DNA from: Macrolepiota albuminosa
Taxonomy: Eukaryota; Basidiomycota; Agaricomycetes; Agaricales; Agaricaceae
DNA: 64,000 nt
Assembly: GCA_027475525.1 (NCBI GenBank)
Contig: JAMWFC010000028.1
Span: forward strand, 546,831-610,830
Reading direction: 5' to 3'
Shown: positions 32,576-44,211 of the stretch, piece by piece
Layout of the letters: each line of letters begins with the position of its first letter
Numbering within the stretch: the first letter of the stretch is position 1
Position numbers and translations under genes: made by a program
The notes under the pieces: model-generated
The model's database searches: none
What the model was told of the DNA's origin: nothing
Seen by the model: the letters and a program-made list of their open reading frames with translations, nothing else

Positions 32576-33000
32576 TAGTATAAGCACCACAAATATCTAG
32601 ATTAAGCAGTTGCCACATAGTCTATGAAAGGCTAGTAATACGCACTTCAGCTGTCTATCTACTATATACATGCGAAGATAATAAAATAATTACATAATCA
32701 TTTATCTGGACAAATGCTTATATAATTGTTTATTTGTCCATAAAGTAGCTTCTCTATAAACAACTACATATCTGTGCTATAAATTTTTGTAATTGCATTA
32801 AAAATTTCAGAAATTTCTGAATTTGACACATAGTCTCTGGAGTTTATCATAAAGTGCAGTGACCTCTGCATATGAGACATCTCTGACTTTCTATGATGAA
32901 ATATAAAACTGTGAAAGCTCAAGACACCGTTCACCTTGAACTAAAAGTGTTTATAAATCTATCTCTAAAAAGATGTCAAGTTGTTGATCCGCAAAAACAA
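32576..33000. other. Spacer after Helitron 2
   Basis: No coding motif. It contains the AT-rich word ATCTGGACAAATGCTTATATAATTG near 32705, shared with 24.4 and 44.1 kb, arranged beside its partial inverse (TTATTTGTCCATAAA). The Helitron 3' end may lie here. Confidence 0.4.
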
Positions 33001-33009
33001 AGACCATGA

Positions 33010-35060
33010 TCAGTTATGAAGAGTGAAGTTTTTGTGCTTTGTACTGTGGGCAGAATTTACAGAGATTCTTAGTGCATCTTTCAACTGAATAATCTTTTGC
33101 TTCTGATTGAAACAACAACATCGTAAGTAATGTTCAGATGAAAGTATCATCATACATTTGAATGCATCCCATCTAGGACCACCCCTCATACATTTACACA
33201 TGGATAAACATACAGTTGCTGGGTCTAATGATTTTATAGTATCATCTTGAAAACCCAAAGTATAAGCTGTCTTCTTCAACAATATAAGAACATGTGCCTG
33301 ATGCGCCAGAAACACTATGTAAACATCTTGAAATGCCTCATACCTAGTTATAGAATGACCAGTACTGTGAAGGCTATATGTACGGAAATACCAATAAATT
33401 ATTTTACATGCCCTTGACCAGTTTTTGATGGAGGCTTCAAAGACCTGACTATCCTTTTGATGATTCGTGTAATTCCAGTTTATAAGTGCACTGTAAAGCT
33501 CAAAATAGTTACAAAGAGAAAACAATGCTAAAAAACTATTCCAAGTACTTGTATCCGATATATGAGGATATTTGCAATCTAAACAGTTAATATAGGAGTG
33601 TAAAAATAAATAAAAGAATCAAATAAACACACCAATGATGCTGTTGTATAAACACTTGAAGTACTGGTAATAATATGCCAGCATACGAACTAATAGAGCA
33701 TGTGAGGCTATTCCGTAGTTGATGTTGGTAAGAACGTTGCTGCCTACAAAATGGTGATACATTCCAATAATGGAGTCCATCAGAGTTGAAGCAAGATAAT
33801 AGTGACCTCTCAAACAAATTGTTGAAATAGGTGTTACAACACAATGCAGTAAATTAGGTCGCATTATGCTAATTTTTAACACAAGATAAGGATATAAATA
33901 TATGAACAAACTTACAAGATATCACCAGATTTTAACACTACAACTTCTATATCCCACAAGTACTCGTTGGATTGGTGCAATATATATTTGTCGGTAAATA
34001 TATCAATAGTGGCAAAGTCCTGGAACAACCCAGTCTTTGGTCTTGTGATATACTACAATTTTATACCTGTCTCCACCTTTATAAATGTGCCAAATCTGTT
34101 GGAGTCTATATGCCAATAATGATGGGCCAAATCAGTGAACGCAATTGCCCAATGCATGTTGGAAAGCAGATATTGGTTGATAGATCTGTAATAAGAAGAC
34201 TGACCATTGACTTGTGACCATGCATACCAATCACCAGATATAGGTAATAAGAGGAATGGATCACGATTAGTGGGCATGTAGAGTGCGCTGATTGCATGTG
34301 AAGGCATAGAAGAAGCAGCAACAAAAAGATCATGAGGCAATTCTTTGTGTATATGGTTAGTATCCAATAAAGTGAAATCTGATCATAAAATTTTAGTGAA
34401 AGTACGCATCACAAGTATGATAACATGCCATGGATATTGCATACAGATGACAAGACAGATTTATGGAATCTCTTGTCAGAAACATTGCATGCCTTCATTA
34501 AAATAGCAGAATGCATTTTCAGTTGCTCAGCAATGGTACAATTAGTTGAATTGTAAAAATTGGCGAGCGCCATGACTTTAACCAAAGATGGTCAAGATAA
34601 ACCTCAAATCATGGATTTGTTAAGTGAATAGAACTATGTAAGATCCTCTTCGAGCTAGTCAAGCATAAATTAAGCACAAACAGACCAATTAACACAATAT
34701 ACATGAAACTGTGGAGTAAATTTATAAGTGCAATTTGTATCGTAAATGGAATACTCAACAGGACAGACCCCAACAATGAAGATGACAATGCTAGACAAGT
34801 TGATATTGTTGTCTTCAAAATCTAGATTTTTTTTTTAAAAAAAAAAAAAAGAAAACAATCAGGCTATCAATAATCAAGCAGCATGAACAGAAAATTACAG
34901 TGTCTTCAAGTGTGAAATCAATGAGGATAGTCAGCTTAGCAACATCTTTATACAAGGAAGGTAATTTTCCAGAATATTTGACCATAATATTAAACTTACT
35001 GCGTTTCTGATATGTAGTACTTGATATACTCGAAGGACGCTGAGATGCAGTAGCATTAGC
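33010..35060 (-). pseudogene. JmjC-domain protein (2OG-Fe(II) oxygenase fold), decayed
   Basis: Minus-strand, spliced. The N-terminal part is low-complexity (about 35060-34980, ATASQRPSSISSTTYQKR). The core reads MPSHAISALYMPTNRDPFLL, then NMHWAIAFTDLAHHYWHIDS (H-I-D, the iron-binding HxD, at 34112-34104), NRFGTFIKVETGIKL and then TAG (34053-34055) where JmjC proteins have Trp. It continues SNEYLWDIEVVVLKSGDI to an intron (33915-33869) and RPNLLHCVVTPISTICLRGH, which gives the distal iron-binding His (33846-33844). A second intron is 33632-33579. The last exon (33578-33010) carries NYFELYSALINWNYTNHQKD. A frameshift lies near 34375. JmjC enzymes usually hydroxylate or demethylate proteins; no substrate can be inferred. 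Confidence 0.72.
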
Positions 35061-35270
35061 ATGACCTTTACGGTGTGTACTTCTTCATTTGGTATGCGGG
35101 GTACAATATATTAATTTGGTACATTTCTTTGTAGTACTAACAGAAACTTCCTGGATTGAATATACAATGGTGTTGGACTCATTGAGAAAGATCAATCAGA
35201 TGATAAGGGAGAATCAGGTGAATCTATCAACAATAACAAGAATGAGAATGCATAAACTGAGTAAATATAA

Positions 35271-37354
35271 TTAAGATAATTCACTGTATGGGCTGTGAGC
35301 AACCATAAGATATGAAGGGTCATCTACAGACTGAGAAGGGGTAGTATTGTTGATTATATCTGCAGGCTCAGATATCATAGAAGAAGAATTGTTGTCAGTA
35401 ACAAACATGATATCTGCAACTGTTATACTATTAATAAATGAGGTCAGTTGTAAAGGAATAGGTGCAGCGATTAAAGGATTATTTTGAACCAGTGAAGGCA
35501 CATCGTTATCTGCAATCAGCATGTTTCCAATGAAAGAAGTTGGTGGTAATTGAGAAGAACCAACAATTGGAGGTAAAACTTCTTTGTCAATCAGAAACGG
35601 CAATTTATGAGACATAGACAATTGAGACAGTATAGAGACGACATTTAAAGCATGAGTATCCTCAACAACTGATAATGGCATAGTGTCGATCAGCCTATGA
35701 GACAGAAACAATTGAGACACTGTGGACACAACATTTAAAATGTGAGTTTCATCAACAACCGGTAATGGCACGGTGTTGATCAACCTATGAAACAGAGATG
35801 ATTGAGACGACATAGATATGGCATTTGAGGCATAGATATCATCAACAACTAATAATGGCATGCTGCTGTTCAAAGGATGTAGCGGATGATGTAGATGCAG
35901 ATGATGAACAAAAAAGGGTAAATCGCTATAAGAGATTTCAGGTATTTGTTTGACCTCTGACTCATGAGAAGCCCTCCATAGATAGGAAGAACTAGGAGTT
36001 TCTTCAACTAGAGAAAGCCAATCAGAAGCGGCTTTGAATACAACTCCTTTCAAATCCTGAAATGCTATGGCAAGTTTGTGCATGAGGTCACTTTTCAATG
36101 GAGCGGAAAACAGAACCTTCCATAATACTCTGTCTGCTGTTATAACGGCAGGTGGATGTTCCAAACTACCAATATGTTTCCACAACTATTTAAAATTTAC
36201 AAGTCATGAATAAGCTGTATATACATAAACTAAAAGAATGACTCACATTGAATACTGTTTCCTTCGCACCAACTTCATTGTATTCTTGAGGATGGAGAAG
36301 CATTAGCGGCAATACAGATAAAGCTATATATAAACAATTATGAAGCGGCCTGGTATAGCCCCAGACTCTCAAAGTATAAGATTCACGAATATATTTGACT
36401 TCAGCCTGGTCACTTTCTGAGCTGAGATAACAAATATTAAGATTTGTGAACAAACACAATAAGATATATTTACTCCAAAGCAATTATATTTTCCAGAGCC
36501 TTTATATTAGTCAGAAGTGACAAATTTCCCTGTATATGCTGTGTTAGAATGAAAAAAAAAACTTCATAATAATACCAGAATAAATGCCTTGAAAAGACAT
36601 CCCAGATGTAAAGCAGCAGAGATTAAATTGATCAAAGTTGTCATGATATTTTTTTTTCTGACGTGCTTTGCTAAACTCAAATAAAGACGCACCAATGGTC
36701 TGCTAGAAATAGGTGGAGCCACAGCATCGATGATTGTTTTATCTCTACAAGCCTTAGCACGAAGTGCCTGTATATGTTTTTTAAATGCTTTATGAGACTT
36801 GTCTAGCAGTAATATATATTATTCAGTGAACCCATAGGCTATGAAACATGAGAAGTATAATTACAACAAACAGTGCAAGATGAGTATAAAGCAACATAAT
36901 TTTATCAGATGATGTACCGCTTTCTGATTGTCTGCTATAGGTTCAAATATTGTAGGAGGTTTAAGAGGACTGCCAAGCATCAACTCGTATATATCAAGTA
37001 CACGATATGCTATAAGCACTTTGAACTGGGCATCCAGCAATATTTTTTCAGAAACTAACGTGACTTTTTGACTGTTCATAAAAGCATGAAAAAGCAAAAA
37101 CTGGTTGTCTTTGTGTATTTCCACAGGCTTACACTTCTCATTGGATATACATTTGAAAAGTTTCTGAAAACAAATATAAAGCAAGAAATCAGATCACTGA
37201 CAACATGGAAACTGTCAGTACAACATATGTGTACCAACATATCTTCTCTATATTGCAAAGGAAGATCTTCTGTTATAAGTAGTGCATCAGTGAACCACAA
37301 GTAGGATGAAAATGTTTTATTAAATATGCATGGATGATGTTGAAATGCAAGCAT
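35271..37354 (-). pseudogene. Unrecognised multi-exon gene upstream of the JmjC gene
   Basis: Minus-strand exon-like stretches: about 37354-37196 (SSYLWFTDALLITEDLPLQY, ending FHV), 37151-36905 (KLFKCISNEKCKPVEIHKDN, ILLDAQFKVLIAYRVLDIYE), joined by a 44-bp GTCAGT...TTTCAG intron; about 36810-36600 (LLDKSHKAFKKHIQALRAKA, ISSRPLVRLYLSLAKH); about 36400-36246 (RVWGYTRPLHNCLYIALSVL, ending before GTGAGT); and a clean 304-codon stretch, 36185-35271. The last begins MWKHIGSLEHPPAVITADRV and contains three diverged 30-residue units (PLPVVDETHILNVVSTVSQL type) between about residues 110 and 200. Family not recognised. It may be the front half of the JmjC gene, as the orientation is the same, or a separate gene. 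Few stops, so decay is mild. Confidence 0.5.
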
Positions 37355-37628
37355 AGAGGCTCAAAATACTGCAAATATAAAAGAACTGATAAGTGTTAAT
37401 TGATAATAGAAGATAAGTGAGCAAATGTTATGGTAGAGATGCTTTGAATATTAATCGTATAGTACGTTAATGATAGGAGTCAAAGAAAGGGAGATACGTG
37501 ATATACAATACCAAATATTATGAAACACTTGCATTAAACACAATCATGGATAATCAAGTGTCATCAAATTTAAATAATTTAAAAATACAGCATGGTAATT
37601 TTCTTTAGGACAATTTGTCTAGCGACTG

Positions 37629-38251
37629 TGATACAATGCTATACCAGCAGTCAGGAACAAAACATACACCAGAAGTCAAAATGAATATTTAATTATAGGC
37701 TGAAAACTGTAAGCCTCCTGGTAGCAGTCTCAACAAATATCTATCTTCAAAAATATTCCAACAAATATACAGAAAGATACAGAACAATAGGCAGGGACTG
37801 GCTCAAACTATCAGCTCAACAATAGTCTAACCACTGTCATGGAGAGGAAAAGCATGGAAGCTGGTAATAGATGGAATAGGATGAAATTGGGAAATTATTA
37901 TTATCATTTAATATTATAATTCTCAATTTCATCATCAAATCAGCCAATATTTGATTTGATAACCAGGAGGAAAAAGGAAAGAAGTAGGTGATGCAAGGAG
38001 GCACTAAAAGAGGAAAGAAGGATCTATGAAGGAGATTGTGCTAAATAGAGCTCAAGCAAATGGAGAAGTGGCACTTGTAGGAATATTATTATTCTTATTC
38101 AATATTATAATTTCTCAAATCCTTAATGTTTTGCAAAATTATTAAATGCATTCAAAATAATAATTATCCCTTTCATTGTCAAAGTCAGTCTGAATTCAAG
38201 GTCATATTCTACATTAGCAAGCCCCAGAACTATTAAGTAATACTTCAACCA
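37629..38251 (+). repeat. LTR-like repeat R-B, copy 2
   Basis: Starts TGATACAATGCTATACCAGC and follows copy 1 (21348-22136) through GCTGAAAACTGTAAGCCTCC to GCAAGCCCCAGAACTATTAA. It is shorter than copy 1 through internal AT-rich replacement (37895-37935, 38090-38160). Confidence 0.6.
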
Positions 38252-38627
38252 AGTACTACAACTGGAGTTCTTCACAAATTATCTAAATATTATAAGTGCA
38301 GAACTGCAAATACACACTATTTAAGATATCAAAGTTTGAGGAGCATTGTATGAGTATTGCAATGAATATGGATAAAGACATACTAATTTTACTAAATTTG
38401 ATATCAAATCAACTTTATTTTTTTCGACCTTATACTTTTTTTAATCTAATTATCTTAATTCTGTCATATAGCTTTGAAGATGTATGCATATATATACATT
38501 TAATGCATATACATAGACAATCAGAGCAAGATTTGAACCTCTATAATGATGACAGTGGTGAGTACTTCTCAAATATGATACATCATTGATGCAACTTAAT
38601 ACTACTTGTGACATTCATTTCAAACCC
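38252..38627 (+). other. Spacer with one open frame of unknown status
   Basis: A 97-codon frame, 38296-38589, contains a hydrophobic stretch FRPYTFFNLIILILSYSF and ends shortly before hairpin element M3. Nothing supports it as a gene beyond being open in AT-rich DNA. Confidence 0.25.
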
Positions 38628-38850
38628 CCACTATACACTGCTGATAATACTGTAAAGTATTTCCAGTGAAAAAAGTGTAAAAGAAAGCTGTTATGCTATT
38701 TCTGATGTATTAATTTCCCACAAAAAAAGTCATTCAACAAAGAAAAGTGCCTTTTTCTTTTGAAAATTGGCACATTAAAAATTGCATGACAGCTTTCTTT
38801 TCTAATTTTTCCAATGGAAACACAATCTGGTGCCAGCAGTGGTATTCACC
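38628..38850. mobile_element. Hairpin (MITE-like) element M3
   Basis: Two inverted arms: the left has TTTCCAGTGAAAAAAGTGTAAAAGAAAGCTGTTATGC (from about 38660) and the right arm in reverse complement has TTTCCATTGGAAAAATTAG then AAAAGAAAGCTGTCATGC (to about 38823). The similarity extends outward through CACTGCTG on both sides. No ORF inside. Confidence 0.7.
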
Positions 38851-38984
38851 TTTTTATAACTACTTAACATTCTTCAGATATTGATATAAATGCATAGATA
38901 CTGCATAGTTCAAAGTCTATTTATATTCTTGAAAATTTAGTTCTTAATTCACTTGTTATATGTTGGTGTCTCAAGAAAGGTTAC

Positions 38985-39370
38985 TGCACTGTAATTCAAT
39001 TGATTTCAAAATTTTATTTATATATTTTTGTCAAAATAATAGAAAATTTGTACAAAATACAGTACATATAATTCAATTAATTTCAGAATTTTGTTTGTTA
39101 AAATTATAGAAAAAAAAATTTTAACTGAACTTAACAGAATAATCGAATAAATTGCCACAGGAGACTTACTCTGGTTTTTAGACTGGGAAATAACTAATAC
39201 AGCCCTCTGCAATGCATTGAATAGCATCAGATCAAGTACTATTAAAAATTTGGTTATAATATTTTTTCTTGTAAATATTTAAATAAATATTTGAAATCAG
39301 TTGGATTATTTTTACTGTTTTTTTTTTTTTTTTTTGCCAAAGAATATTGTTCCCTGCACTCAGTGTTTAT
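38985..39370. mobile_element. Hairpin (MITE-like) element M1, copy 2
   Basis: Same family as 17696-18066 but in opposite orientation. The reverse complement of 39121-39270 matches the interior of copy 1 (for example CCTGTGGCAATTT and GTACTTG.TCTGAT), and its right end carries GCCAAAGAATATTGTTCCCTGCACTCAGTG. The left arm has an internal duplication of the terminal repeat (about 38990-39110) and the right arm a long T run (39316-39335). Confidence 0.72.
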
Positions 39371-40960
39371 TCTCACTAATGTTGAACTGTACTTTTCTTG
39401 CTGATTGAGTTTTTGCTGTCAGCTGAGTAAGTTCAATTACAATATGTTTTCTATGGTTTTGACACACCTGCACTGAGTTAGGGCGTGGTGGATATGTTGT
39501 TATATTGAGCATGTCTCAAAAGTTGTAAGTTTCAAAAATTCTATCACATATTATAACACTGACCAAGCAGCCAATTCTATCTCCGCTCTAGCATGATAAA
39601 ATAGATTAAACATTTTAACATAACAAACACATTGCATCACATTCAATTTTGGACTGTGAAATCTGATGGCAAATCATCAATTATCATGCTCAGACACACT
39701 ATCTCTTGTATTTCACATCTCATACCTCAAAATTCTAGATACACTATCTCTTATACTTATACTAGCACAACTTTCAGAAAGTTTAGTTAGTATCTCTAGT
39801 AATAACTAAATCTAGAACAATTTGAATAAATCTGCTTTTCTCATTTTCCTAGTATTGCTGGCAACATCATATGCAAAGTTACATTCTTTCTTTCCTTTTG
39901 TGAACTATTGGACTATATTACAGTAGTATAGACCTTGATATATTGTGTAAAAGATCAATGGCTTTGTGCCTGGAATCTTCTTACAAAACTCTATTTGAAA
40001 ATCATACTCTGAAAATAACAGAAGTAGTTGAAAATTAACATTGTTCATGATGAGGAATCTATAGAGTGCTATCATGCACAGCAAGTGGGTTTTTCTGGTA
40101 GTATATGACACAAAGAACAGGGAAATAACCAAAATATATTAGCCATACATGGTACATATAGTAATAGAACTAAGTTGTAAGACAAAAACGGCAGTCTCCA
40201 AAAAAAAAAAAAGATGCCGTGCAGCAGTCCTGCTTGAGCAAAGAGTCAAAAGTAGCTAATCCTGCAAGACTGCCATAACCTCAACGCAAAGTCCCCCCTG
40301 AAGGTTTGGAAAATGCTTTTACTTCAAGATAGCACAGTTGACTACTTCATAAGTCTTATTAACTACACCAATAATAATATATACAAGATAAGGTTATCTG
40401 CAATGGCTTGCACCTCCTTGTTTCTGAAAGGCTAAGAGAGTTTGCCACCACTCTAGTCCTAGTCACCAGAAATGAGAAATACGGAGGTGGATCCCCAACT
40501 AAACCCAATGAACAACACAACGTCCTGCACACACCCTTGTCTCCTTATCTTCTATACAAAGACTCAAATGCTCCTGAGACCTGGAGTTCAAAGGACTATT
40601 CACCATTCATATAACTAACAGTATCAGTGGTAGCGCAGAAGATAATAACACCTAGCAGCGCACAATACAAGGCCAAGGCTCAATCAGAAATGAAGTAAAT
40701 ATCACAACCTGCTCCTTGTAGAACTATTTTAGATGAGAAATCATCAGTAGAGGATAATAACTAAGAGAGCTCCTCACCATTGATAGCAGCCCCTGAACCA
40801 GAAGGCCAAATAGAACGACTAGTTATCTGCTCCAGCCGAGTTTCATGGAAGTCAACAGATATCCACACCATAAGATTGCTATCTTGCAAGCATAACAATG
40901 TAGCTTTGTGTATAGGCTTTTTTGAAAGAAGGGGCTTTGGAACAACCGGAGCACCTAGAT
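39371..40960. other. Unassigned region before LINE 2
   Basis: No motif recognised in any frame up to about 40140. An A run lies at 40200-40213. From 40408 to 40974 the plus strand holds Ser/Pro-containing frames (for example SPTKPNEQHNVLHTPLSPYL) that could be the first ORF or N-terminal leader of the LINE that follows, but no zinc knuckle is seen. Confidence 0.3.
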
Positions 40961-40984
40961 CTAAAAACAAATAGAACTATGTAA

Positions 40985-43830
40985 ATCAAATACTGAAAGA
41001 CAAAAAAAAATTGGAATTCTATCGGTCGAGGAGACCCACCTGTCAGATGGACAGAAGGAAGAGATGAAGCAGCTCTTTGGTAAGAAATTGAAAATTTTCT
41101 ACTCCTCTGACCCAGAGAACTCATCTAAAAAACGAGGAGTAGTAGTAATGTTAAAAAAAACTCTATTGAAAGTCTGAGATGCGGAATTGAAGGTGATTGT
41201 CCTAAGACAAAAGAATCAATTTTGTTGCAGTGTATGCACCGAACATCACTGAAAGTGATGGACAAAATAATGGAAACTTTTGGCTTACACTGAATAGCTT
41301 CTTTGCAGATAACCCAAGAATTAAGGTAGATGTCATGGCCGGGGACCTCAACATGACATGATGGAGAACACCCAGGATAAATCTCCTACAAAAGAGGCAA
41401 CTGAAGCTCTAGACCACTTCAAGTAAATCTTATATCTAAGAAATGCATGGAGAGACGCTTTCCTAACCAAGAGAGCCTTCTTTTTCATCAAAGATGCTAT
41501 ATTGTCCATGTTAAGAATAGACAAAATCTACATGACAAACCCTCTCAACTTATCATTGTGTGACTGGTCAATTTTGCCTACTGGTATCCCAGGAACTGAC
41601 CATCAACTCATCATGATAGCGCATACAGAGGCCCCAATTATGAGAAAAGGGAGATGGGTTATGAAAAACCATATAATATGTGATAATGGAAAATTCAGGA
41701 AATATGTAGTAGAGTCCGAATGTAATAGCACAGGATAAAATTAGAACTCTAAGCAACAACAGATTGTTAGGAGCAAATTCCCAGACTGTATATATGATAT
41801 GAAATGGAAAAGAAACCTATTAACCTATGCAAAAGAAAGGGATAAGATTCTAGTGCTAAAGTATATCATGAAGAAAAAGAAAATCGGGTTGCAAAGAACC
41901 AGAAGCTAGATGACTCAGACCTTGATAATGTAGAGAAAACAGGGACACCTTAGCTAATGAGAAAACAATGTACGAGCCCTTTGATAGTCAACATCAGAAC
42001 AAAAAATAAAGCAATAGATATTATATAGCTGAAATCTTACTTGAAATTCAAAACAAACAGACTACTATGCGCCTTGTAGCTGATGCAATCACAGCTGACA
42101 ACACTCTGAAGTCAGAAGAAATAGTGGACAAGCAGATCAAAGTATCACCGTTCCTGCAATCATGAAAGACGAAGATGACTGTGCATGAGGGGATACAAGC
42201 CTGAATATAGTTTGCTTATTTATAGTGACAGCAGAGTTTAATGTAAGACTTGATGACTTGCCTTCATCAACAGGAAAATCCTGAGGAAAATGCCGATATG
42301 GTTACGGTATCATGTAGCCACTGATGACCCAAGCATCAGAAAAATAAACTATGTGAAGGCAGCGAAGTGCCTCAAAAGCAAACACAAATTGGAGATACAG
42401 AAATATTAAATATTAGAGGGAAAGATAAAATGCGATATACTTATCTAGATTCCAACTGCAAGTGTAGTGACTGCATGAAGTTAGAAAACTCAGTTGGGTG
42501 TATGCATTCAGCCTTGTATATTAACTGAGCAAAAGACATGCTTACATTATAGTCTCGACAAAAGAAAATGCCAGGAAGTAGTTTTTAAATGCGACACTCT
42601 ACCAAGGCCTAGATAGAACAATAAAAGCGATTGAAGGAATAAAGGAGGCAGTAATAATGGTAAATAAGAAAGCTCCAGCCTACATGACAAAAATCTCTCC
42701 AGAACAATGAGGATCTTCCTGTGGAAATGTCAACACAATATGCACAAGGTGGAATCATACTGGGACAAACAAACAATGAAGCTTGACCTGAAGAGCCAGA
42801 GGATATACAGCATGATGGTAAAGTAAAGTAGACTCTCTGGATCACATTATTACCAAATGCTTCCGTATTAGTCAGGAGATTTGTCAGGGGACTCCTCATT
42901 TCTTCCTTTTCTTATTCCTTATCTCTTCACTCTCCTTCCATTCATTCTCTTATTTTTTCTGACATTATTTTATTTTATTGTTTCTATTCTTTCAACACTA
43001 TCTGTTAATACTAGTCTCAGCCTTTAAGATGCTCTGGTTCTTTAGCCACTATTCAGACAAGTGTGGGCCACTCAGCACCGCTTCCAGACTGCTTATATAA
43101 GCCAGAGTTTGCCAGAATTTGCCCCTTATTTGTGCAATTGTTTGTATAGGCAATTTTCAAGTTTTTAAGGTATTGTTGTACTGTATAGTTGTTTCCCATG
43201 CTTCAGAGGCCCCAGAAGCATCCAACCTGGCATAGGGAATCTCTAGACTTGTTCTCTTTAGATCTCCCTCTGCCAGGTGAGTAGCTACCTTGATATTGTC
43301 AGTATATATTCTAATACACTTTGGATCTCCCTCTGCCAGCTGTGTGACTGAGCCACAGCCTCTAGAAGTTGCCCTTACAAGATTGTATAGAAAGAAGCAG
43401 AAAACATATGGAGAAGAAGAACAAGGGAAACATGGCCAGAGCAGAATTTATCCACCGTACTAGGCAGCCCTCCAATGAAGATTACGGACGCTGAGAGAAG
43501 ACTTTTCCTAGGTCTGACCTGGGTACATAAAATACTGAACCTAGAAGCAACCTATTTTATATGGACACTACAATTAACAGAGTAATAAGAAAGTATGAAG
43601 ATGATAGTCCACATTCACCACTAGAAATAATTAACAAATGGAATAAGACTCTTCTAGATAGAGCTGAACTGGATATCAAGCTGACAGATAGAAGGCTAAG
43701 AAAAAAAACCATCCTTCAACATGTAATAGTGAAGACCTAGGACAGCATAAGAATAATAGACCTGAGGAGTTTGGAAGAGCCAGAAAATGGCTCACAAGGC
43801 GGGGTTTTAATGACTAGTAGATGATATCAG
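40985..43830 (+). mobile_element. LINE 2 (L1-type), near full length but decayed
   Basis: Plus-strand ORF2 remains. The endonuclease starts GILSVEETHLSDGQKEEMKQ in corrected frame (about 41008-41066), then KIFYSSDPENSSKKRGVVVM, a degraded middle (about 41230-41340), DAFLTKRAFFFIKDAILSML and TGIPGTDHQLIMIAHTEAP (41581-41637), the conserved GTDH endonuclease end. The RT centre (41760-42880) is badly degraded; YMTKISPEQ-like sequence precedes the inserted solo LTR. After it comes the C-terminal region IWRRRTREPWPEQNLSTVLG (about 43408-43467), KITDAERRLFLGLTWVHKIL, and RLRKKTILQHVIVKT (about 43692-43738). Stops throughout. Confidence 0.82.
42882..43379 (+). mobile_element. Solo LTR of the chromovirus family with intact target duplication
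   Basis: 498 bp, starts TGTCAGGGGACTCC, ends TTGCCCTTACA, flanked on both sides by AGATT (42877-42881 and 43380-43384). It is homologous to the intact element's LTRs in reverse orientation. It lies inside LINE 2. The perfect target duplication shows that one element inserted here and then lost its interior by LTR-LTR recombination. Confidence 0.93.
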
Positions 43831-43902
43831 AATGATGTATTGGATAAAACGGGCTCTGACCTGAGCTGTTAGCCCTACATACATGTATAAAGATATTTCC
43901 TT

Positions 43903-44039
43903 GTAGAGACCAAAATCACCTCCCTTTTCTAGTAGAAGAACCTGATTTGAACCCAAGGTGAGCAGCACAGCGGACAAGAGGGCCTTGCCAAGGACATAGG
44001 CCATTAAGCCACTTGAAATGCTACTCCAAAAAAAAAAAA
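43903..44039 (-). other. LINE 2 3' end with antisense tRNA-like pol III boxes and poly(A)
   Basis: On the plus strand the LINE ends in CTACTCC followed by an A run (44028-44039). On the minus strand the same sequence holds TGGCTTAATGGCC (A-box-like, about 44013-44001) and, about 50 bp on, GGGTTCAAATCAGG (B-box-like, about 43956-43943). The B-box core GGTTCAAATC matches pol III promoters, but T-arm and acceptor pairing is poor, so it is not a functional tRNA. It could be a tRNA-derived SINE in the minus direction or a chance resemblance. Confidence 0.4.
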
Positions 44040-44047
44040 CTCATCCC

Positions 44048-44211
44048 ATTTTTGAAATAGAAATTGAATTCCCAACTAAACTCCACACATAATTATATAA
44101 GCATTTGTCTAGATGGCTGCTTATATAATCCTTTATCCAGACAAACACTTATATAATCATGTATGGGGTTTAGTTGGGAATTTAGTTTTATTTCTATTTC
44201 AAAAATAGAGT
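44048..44211. mobile_element. Hairpin (MITE-like) element M2
   Basis: About 164 bp with near-perfect inverted arms: left ATTTTTGAAATAGAAATTGA... with CCCAACTAAACTCCA, right (reverse complement) TATTTTTGAAATAGAAATAA... with CCCAACTAAACCCCA. The centre carries ATTATATAAGCATTTGTC and CCAGACAAACACTTATATAA, itself inverted. No ORF. Confidence 0.78.
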
